Positions 51,801 to 63,724 of a DNA stretch of 64,000 nucleotides are shown piece by piece. This stretch comes from Glandiceps talaboti. Taxonomy: Eukaryota > Hemichordata > Enteropneusta > Spengelidae. The stretch lies in the NCBI RefSeq assembly GCF_964340395.1, contig NC_135566.1, positions 510,001 to 574,000 of the forward strand, written 5' to 3'. The position numbers were made by a program, and so were the translations under genes. The notes beneath the pieces were generated by a model. That model was not told the DNA's origin, did not search any database, and worked only from the letters and a program-made list of their open reading frames with translations. Within the stretch, counting starts at the first letter, position 1; the number at the start of each line of letters is the position of its first letter.

Positions 51801-54800
51801 GTTATATAGTTCAGGATTTGGCAGGATTAGAGACTGAAGGATTTATACAGCTATGCTCTAGCTCTACATACATAAATCTTTGTCAATTGTTGTCAAGTTG
51901 ATGATAAAATTAAAAACAAAATTAAAGTATTGTACTTTTAGACCCCTTGGCATGTCAGACTCACCACCTATGATGTATTTAAACTCCACAGTGTAAACTG
52001 ATGTGTGCACTAACCAGTGACAGTACATAATTAATGAAACTTGTGATGATCATTGAATGTAATTCTAAACAGAGGAGAAAAATGTTCAGTACAACAGGAT
52101 TGATTTTTTTTGTTTTCATCTCTCCTGATTGATGGCACACAGGTAAAGATTTGGATGTAGTTATATGATAATAAAGGCCATAACACACAAGAACTAATAA
52201 AATACACATGATAAAACTCACCGATCTCTGAGTCCAACTAGTTTACATTTACTTGCTGCTTTCAATAGTTGTAATACAAATGTATCATCAGCTTTGATAT
52301 CTGCCTGGTCTGTATACACCCAACGCATCATAGTAACACCTACTTCATAGGGTATTTCTACAAGTAAACAAAAATACAAACATAAACTATCTGTATACAC
52401 CCATCGCATCATAGTAACACCTACTTCATAGGGTATTTCTACATGTAAACATAATCTTTGTATATGAAACATGCAAGACTGTAATATTAATCCCATAAGG
52501 TATTTCAAGCCAGCTGCATAGTGCATATGTGATGCGTACGATATCTGCTTCACAATATCAAATCTACAGAGCAGTGACTATTACACAGATGAAGACATTT
52601 AAAAACAATTATTAGTACAGAGAGAACTTTGAAATGGCATTGTGTGCAATACTTTCTCTGCTTGTGATGAACAATTTGAATTCAAACTTTGCACAATTAT
52701 GAGATCTGACACTGCATATGTTAAATACTCATAACATTCATTACATAGAAACCACAAAATTATCAACTCTGCTGTAAGCGTTTGGACTCAAGATTCTTAA
52801 CTCAAATCACAAGCTTTATTTTTGTGATACTATATCCATGAATATAGCATTAGCGGTGATTAATGACTTTCTCAAATTGATAAAATATACATGGTAAACT
52901 GCACTCACATAGTGTCATTAGAGTCAATTTATTATATATAAAAGGTGAAAATGCACTGGCTACTAACATTAAACAGCTTTATAGCAATAAATGTCATTAA
53001 ATTTGAAACCTGATTTGAATAACAAATTGATTGCTAGCCTGAAGACAGACTAACTAACCTGTGAAATCCAATGACTGTACAGAAGCTAGATCTGGTACGC
53101 CCCATGTATCACTACGTGCTGCCAGTACAAATTTATGTGCCTTGATGTCATGGCCCTCCAGCTTAACCGTTAAATCGCTGCAAACAAAGGTGACATTGAA
53201 ATTACTTGAATAATAATTAATATAATCTTGAAGGTTATATCCACTAGTGTTATTGCGTGGAAGATTTCATATATCAAACCTACCTGAGTTTGCCATGCAT
53301 TTTACTAAGGTCCCCTGCTAGAATTTTATGTCAATAAAAAATTGTAAATTTTACTACATTTATCCCATTCTTGCGAGACCTTCTTTATGTATATTACTAA
53401 GTTTCTAAAACAAGTCAAAACACAACTCTTTTGAAAATAAAAGATTTCATAATTTCCTCCGTAAATAACAAGAATACTATCCTCTTTACAAATTTCTTAT
53501 TATAAACCTATGTCTCCCCCCCCCCCTCCCCTTCCCTTCTCCTGGAATAGGATTTCAGTTAATACTGATAATAGCTCACACATTGTTCAGTAGACATATG
53601 AATTTACAAAACTGCAGGTAATATAGCTGTAGATTATTTTATTGCAATAATTATTAACAAACAAGTCAACATGCACCATATCTTATCTTTACAACTTATC
53701 TACAGTATGTATGTAAATTTAGATAAGATACCTTATATGTTAATAATACTGTCAGTATTACTATTTTTTTATTTTAACTCATTCATTTCATTCTGGTGGG
53801 ATGGGAATTGTTATTTTTTTAAATATTATACAATACTTTACTTATCTGTATATCCCATTTGAATTTAATGTCAGGGAATCATGTAGACTCTTCCACATCC
53901 TGGCTATTTTCACTAACTTTAACTATTTGCTGTATTAGTAAGTCCAGTCTCATTGTATGGTTTGCTCTCAAAGGTTACTTAGAATTTCAACATATGGCGA
54001 AGGTCCACTCAAAGTGAAAGTAGCAAGTACTTTATAAATAAAACTAACAAAATAGTTGGGGGGGGGGGGAGTGGAGAGTTTGGGGGGACACTACCTACCT
54101 GTATAACTCCCTATCAAAGAGATCAGCTACAGTTTTAAGGAGTCTTGCAACAAAGCTGTCTTCACTAAGATTACCTCCTGCAGCTGATGAAACATTGTAC
54201 TTTTGTTCCACGTCAGCAAGTTTATTTTGTAGTTTGACATACTCTTGACGAAGTAAGTCCAAATGGCGCTGTAGTTTTTCCACTTCAGCTGAATGCACAA
54301 AAAACAAAGAGTCAAGATTTGTTATAACTGCAAACATATTCTATTAACTTTTACAAAATGAGCAATGAGTGGTTGTGTATTGTACATTGATAGTCATCTC
54401 TGAATACCGATCTTTAATTGAAATGTTAGTACCTGGATAGAAATTGGTATACCTTCAGCATTGAGGTACAGTTCATTTTCAAAATTTTGCGTTAAATATT
54501 TTCAAACACATATTTTTGCTTCTTACCTTACATTGTAAACTTTTATTAAGGATAATATGATTATATCAGTTCTATGACTTTTTGAATCTGAATTATTAGT
54601 ATTATTATTTACGGTTTATTTATAATATAGTACAATGTACATAGCAGCCTATTGACTGAATTGCAACAATATTACAATTGCAGATCATATTTTAATGTGG
54701 GAAATAACAAATTGATACATTAAAATATTAATAAAACTTACAATTGACAACAATGTCAAAAATTGTACTATAAAATGACTAGTGTAACACACACAAGACA

Positions 54801-56029
54801 GTTTAAAATGATTTACAATAGAACCTAATAGAATATTGTTGATGTAAAATACTCTACAAGCATTACATGTACTAAAATTACAATGAACACTGAGATAATT
54901 CAATCTGAAAAGTAGATGTTAATTATATCAGTTTTAAGGAGGACATTTGATTGATATGATTGGTTGGGGTTTTTTCAAGAGTTTTAGTTATACCTACATC
55001 TGTACCTTACATGAGAAAGCAGCTGTTTAAATACTAAAAGTCGAATTATGTAAATCACCGACACTGTCACAGGACTTATCAGCAGATAAATAAAATGACT
55101 GCATCCATTCAGGGTCAATGACAGAAATCATGGATTAGTTCACCCAACTGCCATTAAAATTAAATCTAGCTACCATGGTAATCCATCACCTGTACCTGTA
55201 GCTTCTTTGTGAGTACTGTCTGCCTAGCTGCATTAATTGTAACTTTGTTTTTATCTATTTACAATACAATTTTATTCATATTTATATTTTATTTTGTGTG
55301 ACTCAACATTTTTAGTTTCAATTTTTATTTTCTTATGGGGTTTGCAAAAAAATCAGCAATGAGTTCTAGCGGAGCAGCAAGAGCGATGGAGCGAAACCGC
55401 TAGTACTGCATCTACTGTCTGGCTGTCCATTGTTCTTTATCTTTGCCCTGGTCGGTTTTGTGCACCTTTCCTCAAAGTAGTTGTGTTTCGTTTCCTTGTT
55501 ACATGTAATTTGTTGTTAAGGTCATCAAATATTAGGTAAAATTTGCGATTAAATAATTAATCTCAAGTTTGATATTGCAGCTCGTGGCTGCCCTGTCTGC
55601 CAACTACAACAACCATTGAAATATGTAATGTATTTCACAAGTTTACATATAACTTCTCACTAACGATCGATGAAATAAAATCCAACAGAGTGACAACTCT
55701 GAAGTGTCTTGGAATGAGGCATTTAATGTATGTCATTTTAAGTAACAGAATTGATCAAAAGATGACAACAGCAAAACAATCAACACGAATACTAACTGAC
55801 TGATCACGAGTAAATAACCCAACCCACCCGGTAAGTTCCCTCCCTCCCGGTATGATACCCGATATACAACTAGCTAAATGCATATAAAATTACAGTATAT
55901 ATATTACAGTACACACAAAATGCATCGTTTGACTCTTACACACAAAGAAAACAGTTTGTATAACCGTAACATATGACAATTCGCTAAAAATTGAGAAATA
56001 TTGGAAGATATCGGCTAACCTTCCGCCAT
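40289..56029 (-). CDS. ANKFY1: ANKFY1 / rabankyrin-5, complete, 23 coding exons
   Basis: A Rab5 effector on early endosomes and macropinosomes. Minus-strand exons: 56029-56020, 54288-54099, 53177-53059, 52357-52222, 51205-51082, 50460-50311, 49946-49781, 49087-48883, 48475-48407, 47500-47349, 47150-47053, 46761-46527, 46193-45941, 45483-45196, 44826-44670, 43994-43794, 43400-43224, 42721-42574, 42132-42042, 41785-41661, 41415-41269, 40852-40762, 40421-40289. They join to 1154 aa (human 1169). Order: N-terminal coiled coil ([20 protein letters not shown]), BTB ([28 protein letters not shown]), BACK-like part, about 20 ankyrin repeats (TPLH, LLH) and a C-terminal FYVE zinc finger. The FYVE finger has RKHHCRHCGR, VRVCDMC and eight Cys; it binds PI3[21 protein letters not shown] and [20 protein letters not shown] match human nearly word for word. 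The start overlaps a YY1-like AAGATGGCGG motif. An 81-bp duplication precedes the BTB exon. Confidence 0.97.
45694..45857. repeat. (GACA)n microsatellite
   Basis: About 38 units with a few interruptions, in ANKFY1 intron 13. Confidence 0.97.
47845..48045. repeat. Degenerate CA-rich repeat (CACACCCCTCATA units)
   Basis: Irregular CTCATACACACAC-type units in ANKFY1 intron 9. Proline/threonine/histidine-rich frames are artefacts. Confidence 0.85.
48208..48405. repeat. Tandem repeat, about 50-60 bp, 4 copies
   Basis: Units share TTGACTTATTTCCATCCTAC, ATAGAACAAAAGA and AGCTAGATAG. The last copy abuts the ANKFY1 exon 9 donor. Confidence 0.92.
50641..50780. repeat. 70-bp tandem duplication
   Basis: Two identical copies beginning ACATTTACTTGATTTCTTGG at 50641 and 50711. 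A recent duplication in ANKFY1 intron 5. Confidence 0.97.
51365..51785. repeat. 52-bp minisatellite, about 8 copies
   Basis: Units share ACAGAAAGCACCTCTTTACC, AAAACAATTCCCTGTAGC and TTGGTGAATATTAC. In ANKFY1 intron 4, about 150 bp from exon 5. Confidence 0.96.
52357..52438 (-). repeat. 81-bp tandem duplication of the ANKFY1 exon 4 acceptor and exon start
   Basis: On the minus strand, TTGTAG/AAATACCCTATGAAG (acceptor at exon base 52357) has a copy 81 bp upstream (TGTAG/AAATACCCTATG, exon base 52438). The copied exon piece ([17 protein letters not shown]) is identical in protein sequence. The whole 81-bp unit is open and in frame, so use of the outer acceptor would add 27 residues to the BTB domain. 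Confidence 0.9.
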
Positions 56030-56093
56030 CTTCGATCACCTTGATTCTCGTGAGATCTCTCACTTTAGTCACGTGAAAAATAATTCTTCCAAA
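56030..56093. promoter_or_regulatory. 64-bp bidirectional start region of ANKFY1 / NFATC2IP
   Basis: Only 64 bp separate the two divergent ATGs (56029 minus, 56094 plus). The spacer holds GTCACGTGA (56068-56076), a near-perfect CLEAR/E-box. Each ATG lies in a YY1-like AANATGGCGG followed by GGAA (ETS-like). The 5' UTRs must be very short or the transcripts must overlap. Confidence 0.75.
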
Positions 56094-59000
56094 ATGGCGG
56101 AAATTTTGAGTTTCAGTGACATTGCTGACAGTTCACGCAGGAACGGCGACAGTAATAAACCAAGCGACAAGGTAATATGGTATAATAATGTCTATTGATT
56201 CTTAATGATATCGGCGTGTTTATATATAAACACATATAGTATCAATGAAGGTGTGTCGTTTTGACAGCGTAATTACTTTAATCCGTACCGGTGAATCACC
56301 TAATTGCAATCATGCTGTTTTTACGCGCGGTTTTGAAGAATGCGGAAGTGAAAACACGTCGTACGTCTTCTTGTAATTCTATATATTAGAAGGCTCATAC
56401 ATATAAAGTGTGGATCAGGAGTGAGAAATTCCGCCACGTAGAAAGTCATATTCGATTCACGGCTGACGATTGGATTTAAAGGGGTGTTACATAAGTGATT
56501 AACAGAAAGGTTATAAAAAGAACTGTCAATATAATAAACACACTTTAACAGCTCGTCAAAGTGACTGTGTTGATAACAAAGAGAAGGCCATACAACGTTG
56601 GCACATGGCCGAGGTACATGTATACCGTTGCTAACTACTGCCTGCGGTTCTCATTTTTAATTTTAAAAATAATGTCAAAATTACACACATCAAATTACGC
56701 TGCTAGCTATAAATCAGAACAATTTTATTCACGTTTTCTTTGTCTGCAACCCATTTACTGTACTGGTAAATTATTACAAAAGAATTCTTGGCTTGAGTGC
56801 TCCAGACAATTTCCATTTTTTGGAGACCATTTTAGAGTTGCTTTTTGCTTTCAGTGCATTACTGTTAGTATTTGTTCACTACATGCAAGATGTCACAATG
56901 TTTGGATAATTTCTAGTAGTCTGAAATTATACCAAGATGTCACAATGTTTGGATAATTTCTAGTGGTCTGAGATTATACCATGCATGTCACAATATTATT
57001 AAAATAAATTCTATAATTAATGGAGTGGCTAGTGGTCCTTTTTTGAAGTTAAAGAGGGGGTGTACTTCCATATGTCATCCACAGATATCTGAAGACAAGT
57101 CTTAAACTCTTGACAATATTGAACAAAGTTAGATTTTTAGATAGACTGTAAGATACATCGTGTTGTTCAGCCCTATCACTCAGGCTTCTTTAATGAGTGC
57201 TGGCATGAATGTCTGTATCTTACAGACTAATTTTTAGATAAAGCTGATTGAATTAAACCTAGTTATTGTGATTTGCTTACACTCAGATGAATGATGGTTC
57301 AGGTAGTGGAGATGAGGTCATTCCAAAGAAAAAAGCAGCAACCAAACGGAGCAGACCTGTAGTGAGTGGTAATCCATGTGCTACCATATACAAAATCCCA
57401 GATAATATCTTTAGATTTGACCACAGAGCAGTACAGTCTGTCCTGATTGACTCAGGTATGTAAAATTTAGTAGCAAGAGACTCTTACAGCCTTGGGTATG
57501 TAAAATTTGATGTAGTACAGTAGCAAGACACTTTTGTGGATTCATACTTTTTCTAGTGTGTAGGTGCTGAGAAAATCCAGTTACTAGTATCGGGGGGAGG
57601 GAGGGGGGGGGTGCGATTTTTTCCTCAATTTTTTTTTCACAGGAACTTGTTGACAATTTATGTGGAAAAAATGTAAAAACAAAAAACAGTGACACTGCCA
57701 AATCCCTAGAAATTTATGACACCATCGATCACTGGAGAGGTATATTGATAAACCAAGTTCTTTTTCATACAGATGATGATGAAGAAGATGAAACTGATAG
57801 TTGGAATTTGTCTCCAGTAAAGAAGCCAAGACTTAGAAATAAACCAAAGAAAACTACTGTAGTACTTTCCTCTGAAGATGATGATGATGATAATGAAGAA
57901 GATGATGATATCTGCTTTATTGGTATTCAGTATGTATATTTAAACAAATACATTTACTGTCGTGGTTCAAAAAAGTTAAAAAGATATTGTAAGGAGTGTG
58001 ATGTGACTGCAAGTTTAGAATTTATAGACCACTATCACCAATATGAAGAGTATTTTCCAGTTATGTGTATACCTAACCAAAAACCATCAAACTTGTCATA
58101 AATCAGCCAGATCAGAGAGCAATTTCAAAATTTTATTTCCTTTTTTTCCCTTTACAATATCTTTTTGCTTTTTCTATGAATTCTTACTACTGTAGGAGTT
58201 TGGTGCTGTCTGTATGTTTGTATATCATAATTATCTTAAGAACTGTAACTCCTGTAGGAGTTTGGTGCTGTCTGTATGTTTGTATATCATAATTACCTTA
58301 AGAACTGTAACTCCTGTAGGAGTTTGGTGCTGTCTGTATGTTTGTATATCATAATTATCTTAAGAACTGTAACTCCTGTAGGAGTTTGGTGCTGTCTGTA
58401 TGTTTGTATATCATAATTACCTTAAGAACCAGTGATTAAAATAATATGCAATTCGGCACACATTGACTTAATATGTCTAGACGTTTTGAGTGAAATGTAT
58501 ATATATATATATATTGATTATAGCCTAATTTGCCTAAAGATTAACAAAGAATTATTTTCAGCATAAATCTATAGAAATATGTTTTTTCAATTAAAATATA
58601 GACAGTCATACTTGTATGCTATTATTTGTGTTGTAAAAGACTTAGGGAAGTATTACAATTTAATTTGTGTGTATAAAATCAATTACATGCAATTATTTTA
58701 ATATTATCATTTCCATATAGTGAAAGATATTGTGGCAGAACTAAAGTTTTTCCAAGGTATTATTTGTATGATTTGTCTTGTATGTAGGACTCCAGAGAGG
58801 AACAAAACAAGAAGTATTTCAAGTAATTCACCCTCACCTCCTCCATCACCACCCACCGCCCCTCTCGACATAATAGTTCCTGCCAGTCGACAAAGGCAGC
58901 TGGATAAAGTCCTCAGGTGAGGGAAGTTGTTAAATCCAATAATTTTTAACAAAATACTGGTAAATGTGGTGTTTGAAGCATGTTTTTGAGTGCCATCATG

Positions 59001-60652
59001 GTGGAATAAATATGAGTACACTTCTGTAATGTATGACTTTATTAGTCTAAAATAAAAAAATAGTCACGGGAAAGTGTCATAAACAGTGTGGCATGTCATC
59101 TATAGTTGTGTTTTACAGTTGTTAATATTATATCAAAGTAGTCACTTGCCTTCAGAGGGTAATAACGTTACTCTCGTTAAAAAGAGCATTTTATTAGGAA
59201 TTGTTATAATTTTTTTTAACCATTTCACTAGGAATGTTTTCATCCTGTAACTATTTCCCTAGGAATGTTGACAAAGCCATGGATTCCATCTACAACAGTA
59301 CAGTATTCCCATCTCCACTTACCCAGTCGCCAGATGATTGCTTTATGTCACCTCCAGAAGACAAGACTCTCAAGGTCAAGATCACATGCAAGCTTGGAGT
59401 CGTAAGATATGACATGAAACTGGTAATGTATTTACAATCAGAACTATTGATTGTAATTCTTGTTTTGTTGATGATGGAACATTGTCTTTGTAATTAAATT
59501 TTGGACTTCTTTGCATCTGTAGACAATAGGAACATTTCATAAATACTAAACATATTTTGTTATAATAAAGTTTTACACCATAAAGATGCCAACAAAAATC
59601 CAAAACAGTACGAGTGTAACCAAAAATGATACCAGATGTGCAGTTGATGCACAAACAGACAGGGCTCCACTGAATGGCATCTACTAAAAAAAAAATTCAC
59701 AGACATGCTTGCCCCCAAATGTAATCAACACTTCCCTTGTTTTTAAAACACCCTGAATGCAATAACATGTATTACCATGGCAACTACACTCTAACATGTT
59801 CATGCTTGTATGAAGTACTGTTCATTGCTTGTTTGATACAACCACACCAAAACCAATAGGAAACTGCACATACTACACTTTAAGATAGCAAGATTGAATG
59901 AATATGGTTTCTTGCGACATTTTGTCAGAAATGAAATGAACTAACATGACACCATGCACAGACATTTAAACATTGGCACCCACATGTGTGCATCTAGGTA
60001 CTGTAATAGTACATTTACAAGTAAATCATGGTTTATTAGTTCCCCAAAGGGAGTCTACTACAATGTGTTCTGTCAGTCCATCTGTCTGTCCATTTGTGCA
60101 TCCGTCAGTAGTGATGGTAATTCCATTCTTTCTCCACTTATCAAGTGCTAATTGATATTCAGTATCATCCAGGTAGTTGTTCATATTATTTTTTTTTTGA
60201 AATCAAGCAAGAATTCAGTTTTATCTGGAGACTTATTTGAGATCACAGAAATATTTCATTTTAGATAAACAAATTAGAATGAATCGATTTGCTGTTCTGT
60301 ATTAAAGTAATGGTATTGATGACATACAGAGTTCCTTAATATTCAAAACATCTTCTTTTTTCATAGACTGACCAGTTTGGAGTAATTATGAAGTCACTTG
60401 CTGAAAAACTGAATGTTGAAGCAGATCAGATCATACTGACATTAAGAGAGGACTCCATTATTGCTTCAGATACACCAAAATCTATTAATTTACGTATCAC
60501 AGATATTATAGGTAGGTCAGTCTAATCACATTAGTGTAGTGGATCAGGTATTGTCATGACTTATCATTACCCTCATTATAACCACAGACAGACACACACA
60601 CAGACACAGACAGATAGACACGCACACGCACACACAGACAGACACACACACA

Positions 60653-60727
<75 letters not shown>

Positions 60728-61503
60728 GCACATACACCATCGTCTTGTATTCAAAGTTTGACATATCTTGTTTATACCCTACAGATTGTGTTGTGGCAAA
60801 TGCCAACTCTATGACTTCAGACAACGATGCATCCCTGGATATGGAGGATCCAAATGTTGTCCATATCAAAGTCCAAGGTGGAACTAAAACTAAGAAAATA
60901 ATATCAATCAAAAAGGTAAAAACATTACATAGCAACGATTCAGAACAAATCTGATATTTATATCATTCAAATGTACTTAATATACACAGAGCTTTCGTGA
61001 TTTATGACTTTCATGTGAAGACGTAAGCCATGTCACCATTTGATTTATAAAGTCCACAAACTGATTTGAATCTCTGTCTCTCCCAAATAGTTTGTATAAA
61101 TGTGAAATAAAAAATTATCCAATTCACATGCACAGTTGATGAGTGCATTGTTTTGCATGACTGTGTCCTTGCTAAGGTTTGGGAACACTGTAACAGAGAT
61201 CAAGTAAGTTGGGATAGTTTCCCTACAGCCTACCATAATTTTGCTGCAATTGCTACTATAATTCTCAAATATCTATATTGTATCAAAATCCAAATATTTA
61301 CATGTAAAGTATACTTCATCAAGTTTTTTTTTTCTTCACAGACTGATCCAATGGAAAAGTTAATGGATGAATATTCCAAGTTTTTGGATATTCCAAGAAA
61401 TAAAATTGCCTTTGTTTTTGATGGTGATAGGATATCACCAACTGAGACACCACAAGACTTGGACATGGAAAGTGAGGATGTCATTGATGTCCTTGTCACA
61501 TGA
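56094..61503 (+). CDS. NFATC2IP: NFATC2IP / NIP45 (tandem SUMO-like domains), complete, 8 exons
   Basis: A nuclear protein of the Rad60/Esc2/NIP45 family with two C-terminal SUMO-like domains; it binds the SUMO machinery (Ubc9) and, in mammals, NFAT and PRMT1, with roles in genome stability and cytokine transcription. Exons: 56094-56171, 57287-57455, 57773-57929, 58788-58916, 59263-59422, 60367-60511, 60785-60915, 61342-61503. The joined frame is 376 aa (human about 419). Exon 1 starts MAEILSFSDIADSSRR. Exons 2-3 hold basic nuclear-localisation runs (PKKKAATKRSRP) and acidic SUMO-interaction-like patches (VVLSSEDDDDDNEEDDDICF). Exon 4 has a proline-rich stretch. The first SUMO-like domain starts about KTLKVKITCKLG, the second about VVHIKVQGGTKTK and ends AFVFDGDRISPTETPQDLDM..DVIDVLVT, as in human. 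AATAAA lies at 61870-61875. Exon 3 can read through its donor for 57 more codons. Confidence 0.94.
58190..58430. repeat. 62-bp minisatellite, 4 copies
   Basis: Units share GTAGGAGTTTGGTGCTGTCT, GTATGTTTGTATATCATAAT and CTTAAGAACTG. In NFATC2IP intron 3. Confidence 0.96.
60580..60726. repeat. (AC)n / (ACAG)n microsatellite
   Basis: Imperfect CAGACA units then pure (AC)n, in NFATC2IP intron 6 and ending about 58 bp before exon 7. Confidence 0.97.
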
Positions 61504-61539
61504 TGATCACATGATTTGAGATTTCAACAGTCCATTGTA

Positions 61540-61770
61540 ATATAGAGAGGGAGGATGTTGTTGATGCCCTGTCACATGCTGGTCACATGACATGTGAATT
61601 CCCCAACAGATAGTCCATGTGATAAGAGTGAGGCTGTTGTTATTGTCACATGATGATCACATGACATGCAATTTCTGTAATGCCTGGGACAGTCAAGATG
61701 TCATTTGAGGATGACTCGATTTCACCAACTCAATGTTCATTAGTCACATGCTAGTCACATGACTTATTTT
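61540..61770 (+). repeat. Degenerate tandem copies of the NFATC2IP terminal codons
   Basis: The last coding segment (GAGGATGTCATTGATGTCCT..TGTCACATGATGATCACATG) is followed by at least two to three drifted copies: GAGGATGTTGTTGATGCCCT..GTCACATGCTGGTCACATG, GAGGCTGTTGTTATTGTCAC..ATGATGATCACATGACATG, and a weaker one ending GTCACATGCTAGTCACATG. All lie in the 3' UTR. Confidence 0.75.
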
Positions 61771-61869
61771 CCATCAACAACTCATACAGACATAAAAGTT
61801 TCATATATAAAACCCTGAAGTATGACAGAGTCATACAAGTGTAAATAGTTGGACATTACTTGTGCCTTT

Positions 61870-61875
61870 AATAAA
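61870..61875 (+). terminator. Polyadenylation signal of NFATC2IP
   Basis: AATAAA 367 bp after the stop codon, followed by T/G-rich sequence. Confidence 0.65.
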
Positions 61876-61879
61876 CATA

Positions 61880-63720
61880 TTTGTACTTGAAATGTCTACA
61901 TATGTTGTACTCCATTTTAGCTTTAATGGCTATCTTCTATTCTATATACACAAGTTATCTCAAAAGTAGTCAAAGATGTTGGCCAATGAAGCCTAGAACT
62001 TCGCTACTGTACCTATGAGATGTCTCCTTGACATTTTCTTGCAGGACATATCAGGAATTGATAAGCTTAATTTTCCTTTTTTCCGTACGTGCGTGTGTGT
62101 GTGTGTGTCGTGCATTTATTATCAAAAACTGTTGCTTTTAAGAGGTGACAAAAATTATGCAAAAATTGCTTGAAAGGTTAATTTTTGGTATTATTATTTG
62201 CTGTCAACACAAAAATGAACTTGAAATATCTTTTTGTCAAACCTTTTTTATTCTATATAGTTACTTCTATCAACTGTGAGTAGTGCTAAAATTGACAACA
62301 CTGTGATAGTGAGTAACCTAAACTATCAAAACACCACCCATGACTGTATGTACAGTGTAGATGATGTGAATATAAGTCTGAATGAGATTTTGTAGGAGAG
62401 TTCACTTTTATTTCACTAACAATACAATAGATTCCCATTTTGAAGGCAGTGCAATGACAAACAAGATTAGTTAATGTCAACCTAGGGAGACAAAGTATGG
62501 AACATTTTATAAGACATCTAGGGTAACAAAATATGCAAATATTCTGTATGACACATTGAAATGTACATTATTATTTTCATTCTGGATTGAACTGATAGGT
62601 GTATCACAATCACATGACAAAGTCCGGTATATTCCCTCAATTGTGTACCCAAGGATAGTAATCATTTTTGAATTTTTTTGAAAAAAAGAAAAAAATGCCA
62701 AATTGTTCAAGGGTTTGTCAATTAGTGCTTGTGTATGGCTTCGTGTCCTCACTGTTGGATGAAATTGATTGATTTGTCCCACATCCACAGTCAAACTCAT
62801 CCAACAGTAAGAGTTAATACAAAGCTAAATTTACATTGGTATATAGATAAGAAGGCCAATTTGCAATTGATACTTCACATATTATCATTTTTTATGTGGC
62901 AACACAAATTCAGGAGATTTAGTTGCATAGTTAAATAAGTGTACTGTAATTGACTGCTGTATATACACTGTTATATGTACACTGGTAGTATGTTAAAACT
63001 ACCCAAAGTCATATGTACACTGGTAGTATGTTAAAACTACCCAAAGTCATATGTACACTGGTAGTATGTTAAAACTACCCAAAGTCATATGTACACTGGT
63101 AGTATGTTAAAACTACCCAAAGTCATATGTACACTGGTAGTATGTTAAAACTACCCAAAGTCATATGTACACTGGTAGTATGTTAAAACTACCCAAAGTC
63201 ATATGTACACTGACAGTATGTTAAAACTACATATGCTGCATATCTATAATACTAAGTGAGAGTTTTTGTTTGGGGGTATTTTCCTATTTGGCTGATGGAT
63301 GAGAAAAATTTTAATGTGTTTATGTTAACTAAACAGTTCTACATGAAATTTGTTGGATTAATTGCTGTTGATGATGCGAGCCCTACTCATATGAAGTGAT
63401 TTGATTTATTCAAGTTGTGGTTATACTATATGCCAGTTTTTACCTTAGAAAAAATATATATCCAGTGCAAAACACGGGTTATTTTCTAGTATACACTGAA
63501 TTAAATGACAGTAAAATCTACCCAGATCTGTCAGTTGGCATGGTAATTACTGTCACTGCATGACAGTTAAAAGTAGCACTGTGGCCAAATGTACTATTTG
63601 TACAAACTACACATACATAATGTACACTAAATCTTATGGAGGAACAAATTAATTTGATACAGTAAGGTAGAGATAGTTAAAGTATGTATAAATAGGCCTG
63701 GTAACCATGAGGTAGCTAAA
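61880..63720. other. Intergenic sequence after NFATC2IP
   Basis: No gene recognised on either strand; contains the 38-bp minisatellite at 62985-63225. Confidence 0.6.
62985..63228. repeat. 38-bp minisatellite, 6-7 copies
   Basis: Unit TCATATGTACACTGGTAGTA then TGTTAAAACTACCCAAAG; copies identical except the last (TGACAGTATG). Each unit contains the imperfect palindrome GTAGT..ACTAC. Confidence 0.97.
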
Positions 63721-63724
63721 GTAT

